DNA of 64,000 bases from BOG-908 sp963692875 (GTDB lineage Bacteria; Pseudomonadota; Alphaproteobacteria; Acetobacterales; Acetobacteraceae). Shown here in pieces: positions 34,434 through 42,969 of the stretch. The DNA is taken from positions 4,402,001-4,466,000 of the forward strand of contig OZ240673.1 in the NCBI GenBank assembly GCA_965198755.1, written 5' to 3'. Under the pieces are notes generated by a model. It did not search any database. It was not told the origin of the DNA and saw only the letters and a list, made by a program, of their open reading frames with translations. The position numbers and the translations under genes were made by a program. Positions within the stretch are counted from its first letter, which is position 1, and each line of letters opens with the position of its first letter.

Positions 34434-34848
34434 GCGGGAGGGAGTGCCCGAGTCCGACAGCCTCGCCGGCGTAAGAGTGCTGGTTGTGGAAGACGAGCTG
34501 CTGGTGGCGATGCTGATCGAGGAGACGCTGGTCGATCACGGCTGCAAGGTGATCGGGCCGTTCAACACGCTCGGCACGGCGCTGAGCGCAGCGCGGGACG
34601 CGCAGGCGGACGTGGCGTTGCTGGACGTGAACCTGCGCGGCGAACGGGTGTACCCGGTGGCGGAGCTGCTGGAGGGGAGGCAAATCCCGTTCCTGCTGCT
34701 GTCCGGCTACGGGAACGAGGCGGTGCCGGCGGAACATCCCCTCTGGGTTTCGTGCAGCAAGCCGTTCCTGCCGACGGAGCTGCTGCGCGCGATGTCGGCG
34801 TTGCTGGCGCGGGAGCCGCTGGAAGGCAAGAAGAGCGTTCTGTCCTGA
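34408..34848 (+). CDS. Single-domain response regulator
   Basis: This stand-alone REC domain has the acidic pair in VLVVEDELLVAM, the phospho-acceptor Asp in DVALLDVNLRGE, a PFLLLSGYG segment and the Lys in SCSKPF. PFLLLSGYG resembles the FATGUY-type motif of regulators that pair with HWE/HisKA_2 kinases. There is no output domain. The 5' end overlaps the kinase gene by about 26 nt, so the two form a unit. GTG 34444 is an alternative start. Confidence 0.83.
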   Translation: MLQSMPASRREGVPESDSLAGVRVLVVEDELLVAMLIEETLVDHGCKVIGPFNTLGTALSAARDAQADVALLDVNLRGERVYPVAELLEGRQIPFLLLSGYGNEAVPAEHPLWVSCSKPFLPTELLRAMSALLAREPLEGKKSVLS

Positions 34849-34950
34849 GGCTGTAGCGGGCTTCCGCGAAGCTGGGCTACCGCATTGGCCACATTGGCGC
34901 CCGACAGAATGTTTGGGCTGTGTGCCTGCTCGGAGGTGTTGGGCAGGACG

Positions 34951-35088
34951 CAAGCAAGGCCTTCTTTGTTTGAAAACAAAGAAGCAAAAAAACTTTGTCT
35001 CCGCTGTCGCGTGCTCTGCCGCGAGCGCGCGACAGCGGAGACAAAGTTTTTTGGTTCTTTTTTTCAAAAAAGAACCGCTTGCTTGCTT
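34951..35088. repeat. Two-armed repeat with compensated left stem and 15-bp central stem
   Basis: The left hairpin is CTTCTTTGTTT / AAACAAAGAAG, an 11-bp perfect stem with a G-C pair not found in other copies. This is the clearest structural copy, and it lies between convergent genes. Confidence 0.93.
34997..35052. terminator. Two-way intrinsic terminator in the centre of the repeat
   Basis: GTCTCCGCTGTCGCG (34997-35011) pairs perfectly with CGCGACAGCGGAGAC (35028-35042) around a 16-nt loop. An A-tract precedes it and AAAGTTTTTT follows. Read from either strand this is a GC-rich hairpin with a U-run, serving the response-regulator gene and mtnP. Confidence 0.8.
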
Positions 35089-35953
35089 ACCCGATCAGCC
35101 GCCCGGCCACCGCGTCCAGTTTCGCCATCAACGCCGGCTCACGCGCTGCGTCAGGCGTGATGATCGCGTGGTCCAGCGCGTGGTCGCAGCCCAGCGCGCA
35201 GCCAGGCGCCGCGCCGGCCAGCATGGGGATCGCGCGCTGCACCAGGTCGCGCGCGGCCTGCGCGTTGGCGGTCATCACCGCGACCACGGCATCCACCGTG
35301 ACGTGGGCGTGGGTCTCGTGCCAGCAATCGTAGTCGGTCACCATGGCGACGGTCGCGTAGTGCATCTCCGCCTCGCGGGCGAGCTTGGCCTCCGGCATGT
35401 TGGTCATGCCGATGACGTGGCAGCCCCAGCCCCGGTACAGCTCGCTTTCCGCCTTGGTGGAGAATTGCGGGCCTTCCATGACCAGGTAGGTGCCGCCGCG
35501 TGTGACCGGCAGCGCAAGCTCGCGGGCCGCGCGTTCCAGCGTGTCGCCGAGCAACGGGCAGACCGGATGCGCCATGCTGACGTGGGCGACGCAGCCCTCG
35601 CCGAAAAAGCTCTTCTCGCGGGCGAAGCTGCGGTCGACGAACTGGTCCACGATGACGAAGTGGCCGGGCGGCAGGTTTTCCTGCAGGCTGCCAACGGCGG
35701 AGAGCGAGATGACGTGGGTGCAGCCGGCCCGCTTCAGCGCGTCGATGTTGGCGCGGTAGTTGAGGTGGCTGGGCGAGAGCCGATGACCGCGGCCGTGGCG
35801 CGGCAGGAACACGCAGGACACGCCACCGAGCACGCCGTGGAGCAGCTCGTCGGACGGGTCGCCCCAGGGGGTTTGGACGCGGCGCCACTCGCGCTGCTCG
35901 AGGCCCGCGATGTCGTAAAGGCCGGAACCGCCGATGACGCCGATGGTGTTCAT
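35087..35953 (-). CDS. mtnP: S-methyl-5'-thioadenosine phosphorylase
   Basis: MtnP splits methylthioadenosine with phosphate to adenine and methylthioribose-1-phosphate in the methionine salvage pathway. The 288-aa protein begins IGVIGGSGLYDIAGL. It contains FLPRHGRGHRLSPSHLNYRAN (phosphate and ribose contacts), ISLSAVGSL, TYLVMEGPQFSTKAES and GMTNMPEAKLAREAEMHYAT, which identify the MTAP branch of purine phosphorylases. It stands alone between two repeats. Confidence 0.95.
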   Translation of the reverse strand: MNTIGVIGGSGLYDIAGLEQREWRRVQTPWGDPSDELLHGVLGGVSCVFLPRHGRGHRLSPSHLNYRANIDALKRAGCTHVISLSAVGSLQENLPPGHFVIVDQFVDRSFAREKSFFGEGCVAHVSMAHPVCPLLGDTLERAARELALPVTRGGTYLVMEGPQFSTKAESELYRGWGCHVIGMTNMPEAKLAREAEMHYATVAMVTDYDCWHETHAHVTVDAVVAVMTANAQAARDLVQRAIPMLAGAAPGCALGCDHALDHAIITPDAAREPALMAKLDAVAGRLIG

Positions 35954-35980
35954 GGTGCGGGTTCGTCCGGGACGAGAAAG

Positions 35981-36138
35981 AAAGCAAGGCCTTCTTTTTT
36001 GAAGAGAAGAAGCAAAAAACTTTTGTCCCTGCGCTCTATCAGGCGCCTCGTTTTTCTCTGAGAGATGCAGGCCGTTGCCGCAGCGAGGGAGACAAAAGTT
36101 TTTTGGTTCTTTTTTTCAAAAAAGAACCGCTTGCTTGC
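35981..36138. repeat. Two-armed repeat between mtnP and petC
   Basis: The left arm is a slightly worn CTTCTTTTTTGAAG hairpin. The centre is divergent (TTTTTCTCTGAGAGATGCAG) without the usual GCTGTCGCG pair. The right arm is intact and ends at the petC stop. Confidence 0.88.
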
Positions 36139-36939
36139 TCAGTGCGCCTCGTCCGAGCTGCTCTTGTGCACGTCCGACCACACGTGCTTCTTCACCGCGT
36201 AGGTCAGTCCGCACATCAGTGCGAAAAACCCGACCATGCGCACGCCGAGGTGCTTGCGCTCCTCCATGTGCGGGTTCGACGCGAAGTAGAGGAACGTGGA
36301 GACGTCCTTGGCTTCCTGGTCCAGGGTCGCCTTGGTGCCGTCCGCGTAGGTAACCGAGTCGGCCTGCAGCGGCGGCGGCATGTGGATCTGATGGCCGGGG
36401 AACCATTTGTTGTAATACAGGCCGTCCGGGACCTTCAGGCCCTTCGGCGGGTCGACGTAGCCGAGCATCAGCGCGTTGATGTAGCTGGACCCGCCTTCGC
36501 GCGCGTTGACGATCAGCGAGTGGTCCGGCGGCAGGGCGCCGTTGTTGGCGGCGCGGGCCGCCTTGTCGTTCGGATAGGGCGAGGCGAAGGTGTCCGACGG
36601 CAGGCCGGGGCGGGTGGTGGGCTCGCCCTGGTCGTTCAGGTCGCCGGGGACGGTCTTGCTGGCGGCGATGGCGCGGATCTGCGCCGGCGTGATGCCGATG
36701 CCGGTGAGGTTGCGGTAGCTCATCAGCTTCATCGAGTGGCAGGCCGAGCAGACCTCGTTCCACACCTGGAAGCCACGCTGGGCGGAGGCGCGGTCGAACA
36801 CGCCGGTGGGGCCGGCGAAGCTCCAGGTGGCTTTCGGGAAGGGCGGCAGGCGCTCCTCCTGTGCCTGGGCTGCACCGGCGCCGGCCAGCAGCACGGCCGT
36901 CAACAAAGCGGGGCCGGCCAGGGCTGCGAGGCGGCGCAT
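36139..36939 (-). CDS. petC: Cytochrome c1 of the bc1 complex
   Basis: This membrane-anchored c-type haem subunit passes electrons from the Rieske centre to soluble cytochrome c. A signal peptide (LAALAGPALLTAVLLAGAGA) is followed by the haem motif CSACH at about residues 65-69, the conserved MKLMSYRNLTGIGIT, and LGYVDPPKGLKVPDGLYYN with the Met-ligand region. A C-terminal helix follows (VRMVGFFALMCGLTYAVKK). At 266 aa it is of normal length. Its ATG overlaps the petB stop (TGATG). Confidence 0.93.
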   Translation of the reverse strand: MRRLAALAGPALLTAVLLAGAGAAQAQEERLPPFPKATWSFAGPTGVFDRASAQRGFQVWNEVCSACHSMKLMSYRNLTGIGITPAQIRAIAASKTVPGDLNDQGEPTTRPGLPSDTFASPYPNDKAARAANNGALPPDHSLIVNAREGGSSYINALMLGYVDPPKGLKVPDGLYYNKWFPGHQIHMPPPLQADSVTYADGTKATLDQEAKDVSTFLYFASNPHMEERKHLGVRMVGFFALMCGLTYAVKKHVWSDVHKSSSDEAH

Positions 36940-38219
36940 CAGATCTTCTCCATCGGCTTGGCCGCGGCACCCGACGGCAGTCGGCCGCCACCGGGGAAGG
37001 TCTGACGCAGCACCGGCTTGCTGATGCTTTCCGGCAGCGGCAGCGGCCGCTCGATGAAGCCGAACAGCGGCACCAGCACCAGGAAGTGCAGGAAGTAGTA
37101 GATCGTCGCCAGGCGGCCGAGAGAAACGTAGGGCTCGACCGGGTGGTGCGCGCCGACGACGCCGAGGGCGAGCATGGAGAGCACCATCAGCCGCAGCGAC
37201 CAGCGGTACAGCGGGCGGAAGCGGGCGCTGCGCACCGGCGAGGTGTCCAGCCAGGGCAGCACGAACCACACCAGGATGGAGCCGAACATGCAAATCACGC
37301 CGGCCAGCTTGTTCGGCACCGAGCGCAGGATCGCGTAGAACGGCAGGAAGTACCACTCCGGCACGATGGCGTTGGGCGTCTGCAGCGGGTTGGCAGGGAT
37401 GTAGTTGTCCGCCTCGCCGAACAGGTTCGGGATGAAGAACACGATGGTGGCGAAGATCAGGAAGTAGACCGCCATGCCGACGCTGTCCTTGGCCGTGTAG
37501 TACGGGTGGAAGGGCAGGGTGTCCTGCTCGGACTTCGGGTCGATGCCGAGCGGGTTGTTCGAGCCGGTGATGTGCAGGGCGACCACGTGCAGGAACACCA
37601 CGCCGGTGATCACGAACGGCAGCAGGTAGTGCAGGCTGAAGAAGCGGTTCAGCGTCGGGTTGGACACCGAGAACCCGCCCCACAGGAGCGTCACGATCCA
37701 GTTGCCCACCACCGGGATGGCGCTGAACAGGTTGGTGATGACGGTGGCACCCCAGTAGCTCATCTGGCCCCAGGGCAGCACGTAGCCCATGAAAGCGGTG
37801 GCCATCAGCAGCAGGAACAGCGTGACACCGGTCATCCACAGCAGCTCGCGCGGCGCCTTGTAGCTACCGTAGTACATGCCGCGGAAAATGTGAATGTAGA
37901 TGATGATGAAGAACATCGACGCGCCGTTCATGTGAACGTAGCGGAGCAGCCAGCCGTAGTTCACGTCGCGCATGATGCGCTCGACGCTGTCGAAGGCGCC
38001 GGCCGTGCTGGCATTGTAGTTCATCGACAGGAAGATGCCGGTGGCGATCATGACGAACAGGTTGATCACCGCGAGCGCGCCGAAATTCCAGAAGTAGTTG
38101 AAGTTCTTCGGCGTGGGGAAGCTGCCGTATTCCTTCGTCATCAGCGTCAGGATCGGCAGGCGGGTGTCCACCCAGTTGAGCACCGGGTTCTGGAACTCGC
38201 TCTTGTGCAGGCCGGCCAT
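36939..38219 (-). CDS. petB: Cytochrome b of the bc1 complex
   Basis: This is the eight-helix quinol-oxidising core subunit. The haem-ligand His pairs are seen in YVHMNGASMFFIIIYIHIF and LHVVALHITGSNN, the Qo-site PEWY motif in VPEWYFLPFYAI, and GYVLPWGQMSYWGA in between. At 426 aa it is of normal length. In most alphaproteobacteria a Rieske gene precedes it in the same operon. Here 38220-38389 upstream holds no gene, then comes a repeat and the divergent hemF, so the Rieske subunit must be encoded elsewhere. Confidence 0.95.
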   Translation of the reverse strand: MAGLHKSEFQNPVLNWVDTRLPILTLMTKEYGSFPTPKNFNYFWNFGALAVINLFVMIATGIFLSMNYNASTAGAFDSVERIMRDVNYGWLLRYVHMNGASMFFIIIYIHIFRGMYYGSYKAPRELLWMTGVTLFLLLMATAFMGYVLPWGQMSYWGATVITNLFSAIPVVGNWIVTLLWGGFSVSNPTLNRFFSLHYLLPFVITGVVFLHVVALHITGSNNPLGIDPKSEQDTLPFHPYYTAKDSVGMAVYFLIFATIVFFIPNLFGEADNYIPANPLQTPNAIVPEWYFLPFYAILRSVPNKLAGVICMFGSILVWFVLPWLDTSPVRSARFRPLYRWSLRLMVLSMLALGVVGAHHPVEPYVSLGRLATIYYFLHFLVLVPLFGFIERPLPLPESISKPVLRQTFPGGGRLPSGAAAKPMEKI

Positions 38220-38389
38220 GGTGTTGCGTCCCTATCGAGCCATCGTGGGCGCCGTGGGCCACCGGGCCTACGGTTGTACGGGAACAGGCCTCCCGTCGCG
38301 TCTCGCACCTAATAAGGGTGAGTTTCTCCGGCTGCAATCGGTGCGGGTGCAAGTTCCACCGGCCGGGTGAGATTCTGGCCCTGGGCAAG

Positions 38390-38517
38390 AAAGCAAGCGG
38401 TTCTTTTTTGAAAAAAAGAACCAAAAAACTTTTATCTCCGCTGTCGCGCACTCGCCGGAGACGGCCGCGACAAAAGCTTTTGCTTCTTTTTCTCGAAAAA
38501 GAAGGCCTTGCTTCCTT
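38390..38517. repeat. Two-armed repeat between divergent petB and hemF
   Basis: The left arm is the GGTTC type and the right arm is the AAGCTTTTGCTTC type with CTCG loop. The centre carries CCGCTGTCGCGCAC and GGCCGCGAC. It is unusual in lying between divergent genes. The remaining gap 38220-38389 shows no gene. Confidence 0.9.
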
Positions 38518-38564
38518 GCCGCCCGCTACTCGGCAAGCCTAGCCGGCAGGCCTAGATAACCGCC

Positions 38565-39464
38565 ATGGACACCCACACCGCCGACGCCCCGCCCCACGCC
38601 GCGCTGAAGCCGGACGCCCGCGCCTGGTTCGAATCCCTGCGCGACCGCATCTGCGCCGCCTTCGAGGCAATCGAGGCCGAACACGAAACGGGCCCGCTGT
38701 CGGACCAGGCGCCGGGCCGGTTCGAGCGGCGCCGATGGGAGCGGCCCACCGAGGACGGCAGCCACGGCGGCGGCGGCGTGATCAGCCTGATGCGCGGGCG
38801 GGTGTTCGAGAAAGTCGGGGTGAACGTCTCCACCGTCTCCGGCGAGTTCAGCCCCGAGTTCCGCGCCAACATCCCGGGCGCCGCCGAGGACCCGCGATTT
38901 TTCGCCACCGGTATCAGCCTGGTGGCCCACCTGCAGAACCCGCACGTGCCGGCGGTGCACATGAACACCCGCATGCTGGTCACCACCAAGGGCTGGTTCG
39001 GCGGCGGCGGCGACCTGACGCCGATGTTCTTCGACACGGCGGAGACGGCCGAGGATGGTGCGGCCTTCCACGCTGCCTTCCAGCGCGCCTGCGACGCCCA
39101 CAACCCGGAGTACTACCCGAAGTTCAAGGCCTGGTGCGACCGCTACTTCTTCCTGCCGCACCGGGGCGAGCCGCGCGGCGTGGGCGGCATTTTCTACGAT
39201 CACCTCGACACCGGCGACGCCGCGGCCGACTTCGCCTTCACCCGCGACGTGGGCCAGGCGTTCCTCGACTCCTACCCCGCCATCGTGCGCCGCCGCGCCG
39301 GCTGTGCCTGGAGCGAGGCCGACCGTGCGCACCAGCTGCTGCGACGCGGCCGCTATGTGGAGTTCAACCTGCTGCACGACCGCGGCACCACGTTTGGGCT
39401 GAAGACCGGGGGCAACGTGGATGCTATCCTAATGAGCTTGCCGCCGGAGGTGCGCTGGGCATAA
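38565..39464 (+). CDS. hemF: Oxygen-dependent coproporphyrinogen III oxidase
   Basis: HemF oxidatively decarboxylates coproporphyrinogen III to protoporphyrinogen IX in haem synthesis, using O2. The 299-aa protein has the family's GGGGVISLMRGRVFEK-like region (after SHGG), HMNTRML, GWFGGGGDLTPMFF, the signature WCDRYFFLPHRGEPRGVGG, and the C-terminal GRYVEFNLLHDRGTTFGLKT. It lies opposite the cytochrome bc1 genes, whose products need haem. The start ATG is 47 nt after the repeat. Confidence 0.96.
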   Translation: MDTHTADAPPHAALKPDARAWFESLRDRICAAFEAIEAEHETGPLSDQAPGRFERRRWERPTEDGSHGGGGVISLMRGRVFEKVGVNVSTVSGEFSPEFRANIPGAAEDPRFFATGISLVAHLQNPHVPAVHMNTRMLVTTKGWFGGGGDLTPMFFDTAETAEDGAAFHAAFQRACDAHNPEYYPKFKAWCDRYFFLPHRGEPRGVGGIFYDHLDTGDAAADFAFTRDVGQAFLDSYPAIVRRRAGCAWSEADRAHQLLRRGRYVEFNLLHDRGTTFGLKTGGNVDAILMSLPPEVRWA

Positions 39465-39470
39465 GCGGCA

Positions 39471-39605
39471 GCAAGCAAGGCCTTTTTTTCTGAAGAAAAG
39501 AAGCAAAAGACTCTTGCCCCTGCTGTCGCGATGGTTCTGCAGCGCGCGCCCAAGGGAACAAAAGTTTTTTGGTTCTTTTTTTCAAAAAAGAACCGCTTGT
39601 CTTGC
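39471..39605. repeat. Two-armed repeat downstream of hemF
   Basis: The left arm is the CTTTTTTTCTGAAG type and the right arm is the GGTTC type. The centre starts GCTGTCGCGATGG. It begins 7 nt after the hemF stop. The following 39606-39853 contains no recognisable gene. Confidence 0.91.
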
Positions 39606-39853
39606 TGGATCCGGACCACAGGCGTAACCAAGGCAGACAAGACATGCCTCCCGGGACCAAAGCACGCGTAAGTAGAAAAACAGCACTCGGAATCGCGTCA
39701 GGGTTGGAATACTCGGATGGTGGGTTGGTATATTGGTCCTGGAAAGAATACACTTTTCTGCCTATGGTCCACAGTGGCTGTTTGGATGACGGGACCGGAC
39801 ATCCGGTCTGCGGGGCCAGGGATGCGGGCTCCATGCCTGCCAGGGACACACAG

Positions 39854-41083
39854 ATGATGGATGGACCATGTCGCATCCCGCCGAGTGAGGCGCCTGGCCA
39901 AGTGGCACGGGAGGCGGCTGACCTCGAGACCGCCCGGCTGGCGACGCTGCACGGCTACGACATCCTGGAGTCGCCGCCGGAGCTGGCCTTTGCCGACGCG
40001 GTGGACATCGCCGCCGAGATCTGCTGCACGCCGATGGCACTGGTCAGTTTTGTGGACAAAGATCGCCAGTGGTTCGCCGCCGAGAGAGGGGTGGGCTTAC
40101 GGGAGACGCCGATAGGGCAATCGGTCTGCGCCTACGCGATGCACGCGGGAAGCATCTTCACCGTCGACGACCTCTCCCAGGACGCCCGCTTCCGCGACAA
40201 CACGCTAGTGACCGGCGCACCATACCTGCGCTTCTACGCGGGGGCGCCGCTGCGGACCGAGGGCGGGGAGCCGCTCGGCACCATCTGCGTGCTCGACACG
40301 CAGAGCCGGCCGGGCGGGCTGAACGCGACACAGGAGCGCGCGCTGATGGCGCTCGGCCGGCAGGTGATGGCCCAGCTGGAGCTGCGCCGGCTGGGGCGGC
40401 AGCAGCGCGAGCTGCTGGCGAGCAAGGACCGGCTGCAGGTGGAGACGGCCAGCCACCTGGCCGCCAGGAACGCGGCGCTGGCCGAGCGCGACCTGCTTAT
40501 GCAGGAGGTCAACCACCGGGTAAAAAACAGCCTGATGATGGTGCAGTCGCTGCTGAACCTGCAGGCCAGGGCGGCCGCGGACCCGGACGCTGCCGAGCTG
40601 CTGCGCAACAGCGCCGCACGGGTGTGCACCTTCGGCGCCATGCATGAGCAGCTCTATCAGTTGGGCGCCGAGACGCATGTCGACCTGGCCGCCTACGTGG
40701 ACACGCTGCTGGAGAACCAGCGCGCGACACAGGCTGGGACCGGGCGGGAGCGGCCCATCGTGCTGCACGCGCAACACGATTTGTGGCCCGCGGCCGACGC
40801 TGCGAACTTCGGGCTGATCCTCGTCGAGCTGGTGACGAACTCGCTGAAATACGGCGCGGGCGCCATCGACGTGAGCCTGGAGCGGGTGGGCCAAGACGTG
40901 CTGCGGCTGAGCGTGGAGGACGAGGGCCGTGGGCTGCCGGCGGATTTCGACCCGACGGCGTCGCGCGGCTTCGGCATGCGGCTGGTGACGGGGTTGCTGA
41001 AGAGCCAGCAGCGCGGCTGGCTGGAGGTGGACCGCACGCGCGGGCACACGTGCTTCGTGGTGATGTTTCGGGCTGTCGCGTAA
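39854..41083 (+). CDS. GAF-domain HWE/HisKA_2 histidine kinase
   Basis: This is a soluble sensor kinase. An N-terminal GAF domain (residues about 30-185) shows ALVSFVDKDRQWFAAERGVG, SVCAYAMHAGSIFTVDDL and FYAGAPLRTEGGEPLGTICV, as in light- or redox-sensing GAF kinases. A short coiled linker leads to LLMQEVNHRVKNSLMMVQSL with the phospho-acceptor His221. The ATPase part has LVELVTNSLKYG (N box) and SVEDEGRGLP. ATG 39854 is used, since upstream codons look non-coding. No response regulator is adjacent. Confidence 0.87.
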   Translation: MMDGPCRIPPSEAPGQVAREAADLETARLATLHGYDILESPPELAFADAVDIAAEICCTPMALVSFVDKDRQWFAAERGVGLRETPIGQSVCAYAMHAGSIFTVDDLSQDARFRDNTLVTGAPYLRFYAGAPLRTEGGEPLGTICVLDTQSRPGGLNATQERALMALGRQVMAQLELRRLGRQQRELLASKDRLQVETASHLAARNAALAERDLLMQEVNHRVKNSLMMVQSLLNLQARAAADPDAAELLRNSAARVCTFGAMHEQLYQLGAETHVDLAAYVDTLLENQRATQAGTGRERPIVLHAQHDLWPAADAANFGLILVELVTNSLKYGAGAIDVSLERVGQDVLRLSVEDEGRGLPADFDPTASRGFGMRLVTGLLKSQQRGWLEVDRTRGHTCFVVMFRAVA

Positions 41084-41128
41084 GCAGCTAAAAACTCTCA
41101 CTCCCCTGCGCACAACTCTGCTGGCTAG

Positions 41129-41188
41129 TCCGCGACAGCAGGACCAAAAGTCTTTTGCTTCTTTTCTTCAGAAAAGAAGGCCTTGCCT
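41129..41188 (-). repeat. Right half of a repeat (left arm missing)
   Basis: CGCGACAGCAGGACC, then CAAAAGTCTTTTGCTTC, a CTTCAGAAAAGAAG hairpin and GGCCTTGCC. Confidence 0.9.
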
Positions 41189-41275
41189 CCCTTGCCGGAT
41201 TTTGAAGCGTCAAACGTAGGGCCGCTGGTACTACTCGCTCCTTGCCCCTGCCAGACGCCCGCCTTACGCCACCGC

Positions 41276-42577
41276 ATGACCACCGCCCTGCTCATCGTCA
41301 TCATCGTGTTGCTGGTCCTACTGAACGGCGTGTTCGCGATGGGCGAGATGGCGCTCGTCTCCGCCCGCCGCGCGCGCCTTGCCGTGCTCGAAGCGCGCGG
41401 CGTACGCGGTGCTGCCCGCGCGCGCGAGCTGGCGGAGGATCCGCAACGTTTCCTGCCCACCGTGCAGGTCGGTGTCACCCTGGTAGGCATCCTGTCCGGC
41501 ACGTTCGGCGGTGCGAGGATCGCCGGCGCGCTGGAGCCGCTGGTGGCGCGCGTCCCGTTCGTGGGGCAGGCGGCCACCGGCGTCTCGCTGGCGGTGGTGG
41601 TGATGGGCATCACCTACCTGACTCTGGTGCTGGGCGAGCTGGTGCCCAAGCAGCTGGCGCTGCGCCGGCCGGAGCGCATTGCCAGCGTGCTGGCCCCGGC
41701 GGTGGCGTGGCTGGCGCGGGTGACCGGGCCGGTGGTGTGGCTGCTCGGCCGGTCGTCCGACCTGGTGCTGCGCGCGATCGGCGACACCGAGGGCGCGCGC
41801 GAGGACGTCACCGAAGACGAGCTGCACGCCCTGCTGGCGGAAGGCACCCAGGCCGGCGTGCTGGAAACCGGCGAGCGCGACATGATCGAGCGCGTGCTGC
41901 GCCTGGCCGACAAGCCGGTGCGCGCGATCATGACGCCGCGCAACGAGTTGGTGTGGATCGACCGCACCGACCCGATACGCGAGGTGGCCGACACGCTGAA
42001 GAACGCGCCGCACAGCCGCTACGTGGTCTGCGACGGCCGCGTGGACAACGTGGTGGGCGTGGTGCAGGCGAAAGACATCCTCAACCGCATCCTCGAAGGC
42101 CGCGACCTCTCCATCGCCGCCGCGTTGCGCCAGCCGATGGTGGTGCCCGACACCATCACCGCGCTGGACGCGCTCGAGCGGCTGAAGAGCGACTCGCTGG
42201 GCCTGGCGCTGGTGATGGACGAATACGGCAGCTTCGAGGGCGTGGTGACCGCGGCCGACGTGCTCGAGGCGATCATCGGCGACCTGGCCGAGCCCGGCTA
42301 CGGCACGCCGAGCCAGGCCGCCGAGCAGGTGGGCGGCGAGATGATGATGGACGGCATGACGCCGGTGGACGAGCTGAAGGCGCGGCTGCTGCTGCCGGAC
42401 CTACCGGCCGAAGGCAGCTATCACACGTTGGCGGGGCTGGTGCTGGCGCTGCTGCGCCGCGTGCCGCAGGCCGGCGACCGGATCGTGTTCGGCGGCTGGC
42501 TGTTCGAGGTGCTGGAGATGGACGGGCGCCGCGTGGTGAAGGTGCGCGCCAGCCGGGAGAAGCTCGCGGAAGCGTGA
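41276..42577 (+). CDS. CorC/HlyC-type (CNNM) membrane protein with CBS domains
   Basis: This 433-aa inner-membrane protein belongs to the CNNM/CorC group linked to Mg2+/Co2+ efflux. An N-terminal DUF21 block has four hydrophobic segments (ALLIVIIVLLVLLNGVFAMG and VVVMGITYLTLVLGELVPKQ among them). Two CBS repeats follow (VRAIMTPRNELVWIDRTD; LALVMDEYGSFEGVVTAADV) and a C-terminal CorC_HlyC domain (AEGSYHTLAGLVLALL, GWLFEVLEMDGRRV). The start is the ATG before the first helix. It is a single-gene unit between repeats, and the ion specificity is not known. Confidence 0.88.
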   Translation: MTTALLIVIIVLLVLLNGVFAMGEMALVSARRARLAVLEARGVRGAARARELAEDPQRFLPTVQVGVTLVGILSGTFGGARIAGALEPLVARVPFVGQAATGVSLAVVVMGITYLTLVLGELVPKQLALRRPERIASVLAPAVAWLARVTGPVVWLLGRSSDLVLRAIGDTEGAREDVTEDELHALLAEGTQAGVLETGERDMIERVLRLADKPVRAIMTPRNELVWIDRTDPIREVADTLKNAPHSRYVVCDGRVDNVVGVVQAKDILNRILEGRDLSIAAALRQPMVVPDTITALDALERLKSDSLGLALVMDEYGSFEGVVTAADVLEAIIGDLAEPGYGTPSQAAEQVGGEMMMDGMTPVDELKARLLLPDLPAEGSYHTLAGLVLALLRRVPQAGDRIVFGGWLFEVLEMDGRRVVKVRASREKLAEA

Positions 42578-42818
42578 TCGCTCGGCGTGTGTGCAATGCC
42601 GCGCAGCTTGACCGCCCGGCTTCGTTACTTGGCTGACCGAATGCTGCCGCAATACTCGCCGATGGCGTAACCACCCTGCACGTTCGCTGGGCAGATTGCG
42701 TCTGCGCACCGGAAAAATGCTGACTGTAGCCCAACTTTTTGTTGGACAGTGCGCGCGCGTGATCTGCATCTTCCGCCGGCGAAAAGGCTGGCGCGGGGGT
42801 GTGGCTGTGCAACAACAT

Positions 42819-42969
42819 AAGCAAAAAAAGCAGTTCTTTTTTGAAAAAAAGAACCAAAAAACTTTTGTCTCCGGTTTGCGTGCGTTGTCGAAGCGCATCG
42901 TTTCAGCCGTCCGCGACGGCGAGCAGAAAAGTTTTTTGCTTCTTTTTTTCAAAAAAGAAGGCCTTGCCT
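42819..42969. repeat. Two-armed repeat overlapping the start of the RidA gene
   Basis: The left arm is the GTTC type. The centre has TTTCAGCCGTCCGCGAC, like the copies at 12437 and 49299. The right arm is the GCTTC type and is read in the RidA frame. The preceding 42578-42818 has no recognisable gene. Confidence 0.91.

Noticed and set aside
39606..39853. An extension of the GAF kinase to 39569.
   Set aside because: The added residues show no domain, and base usage changes to AT-richer, non-coding character before ATG 39854.
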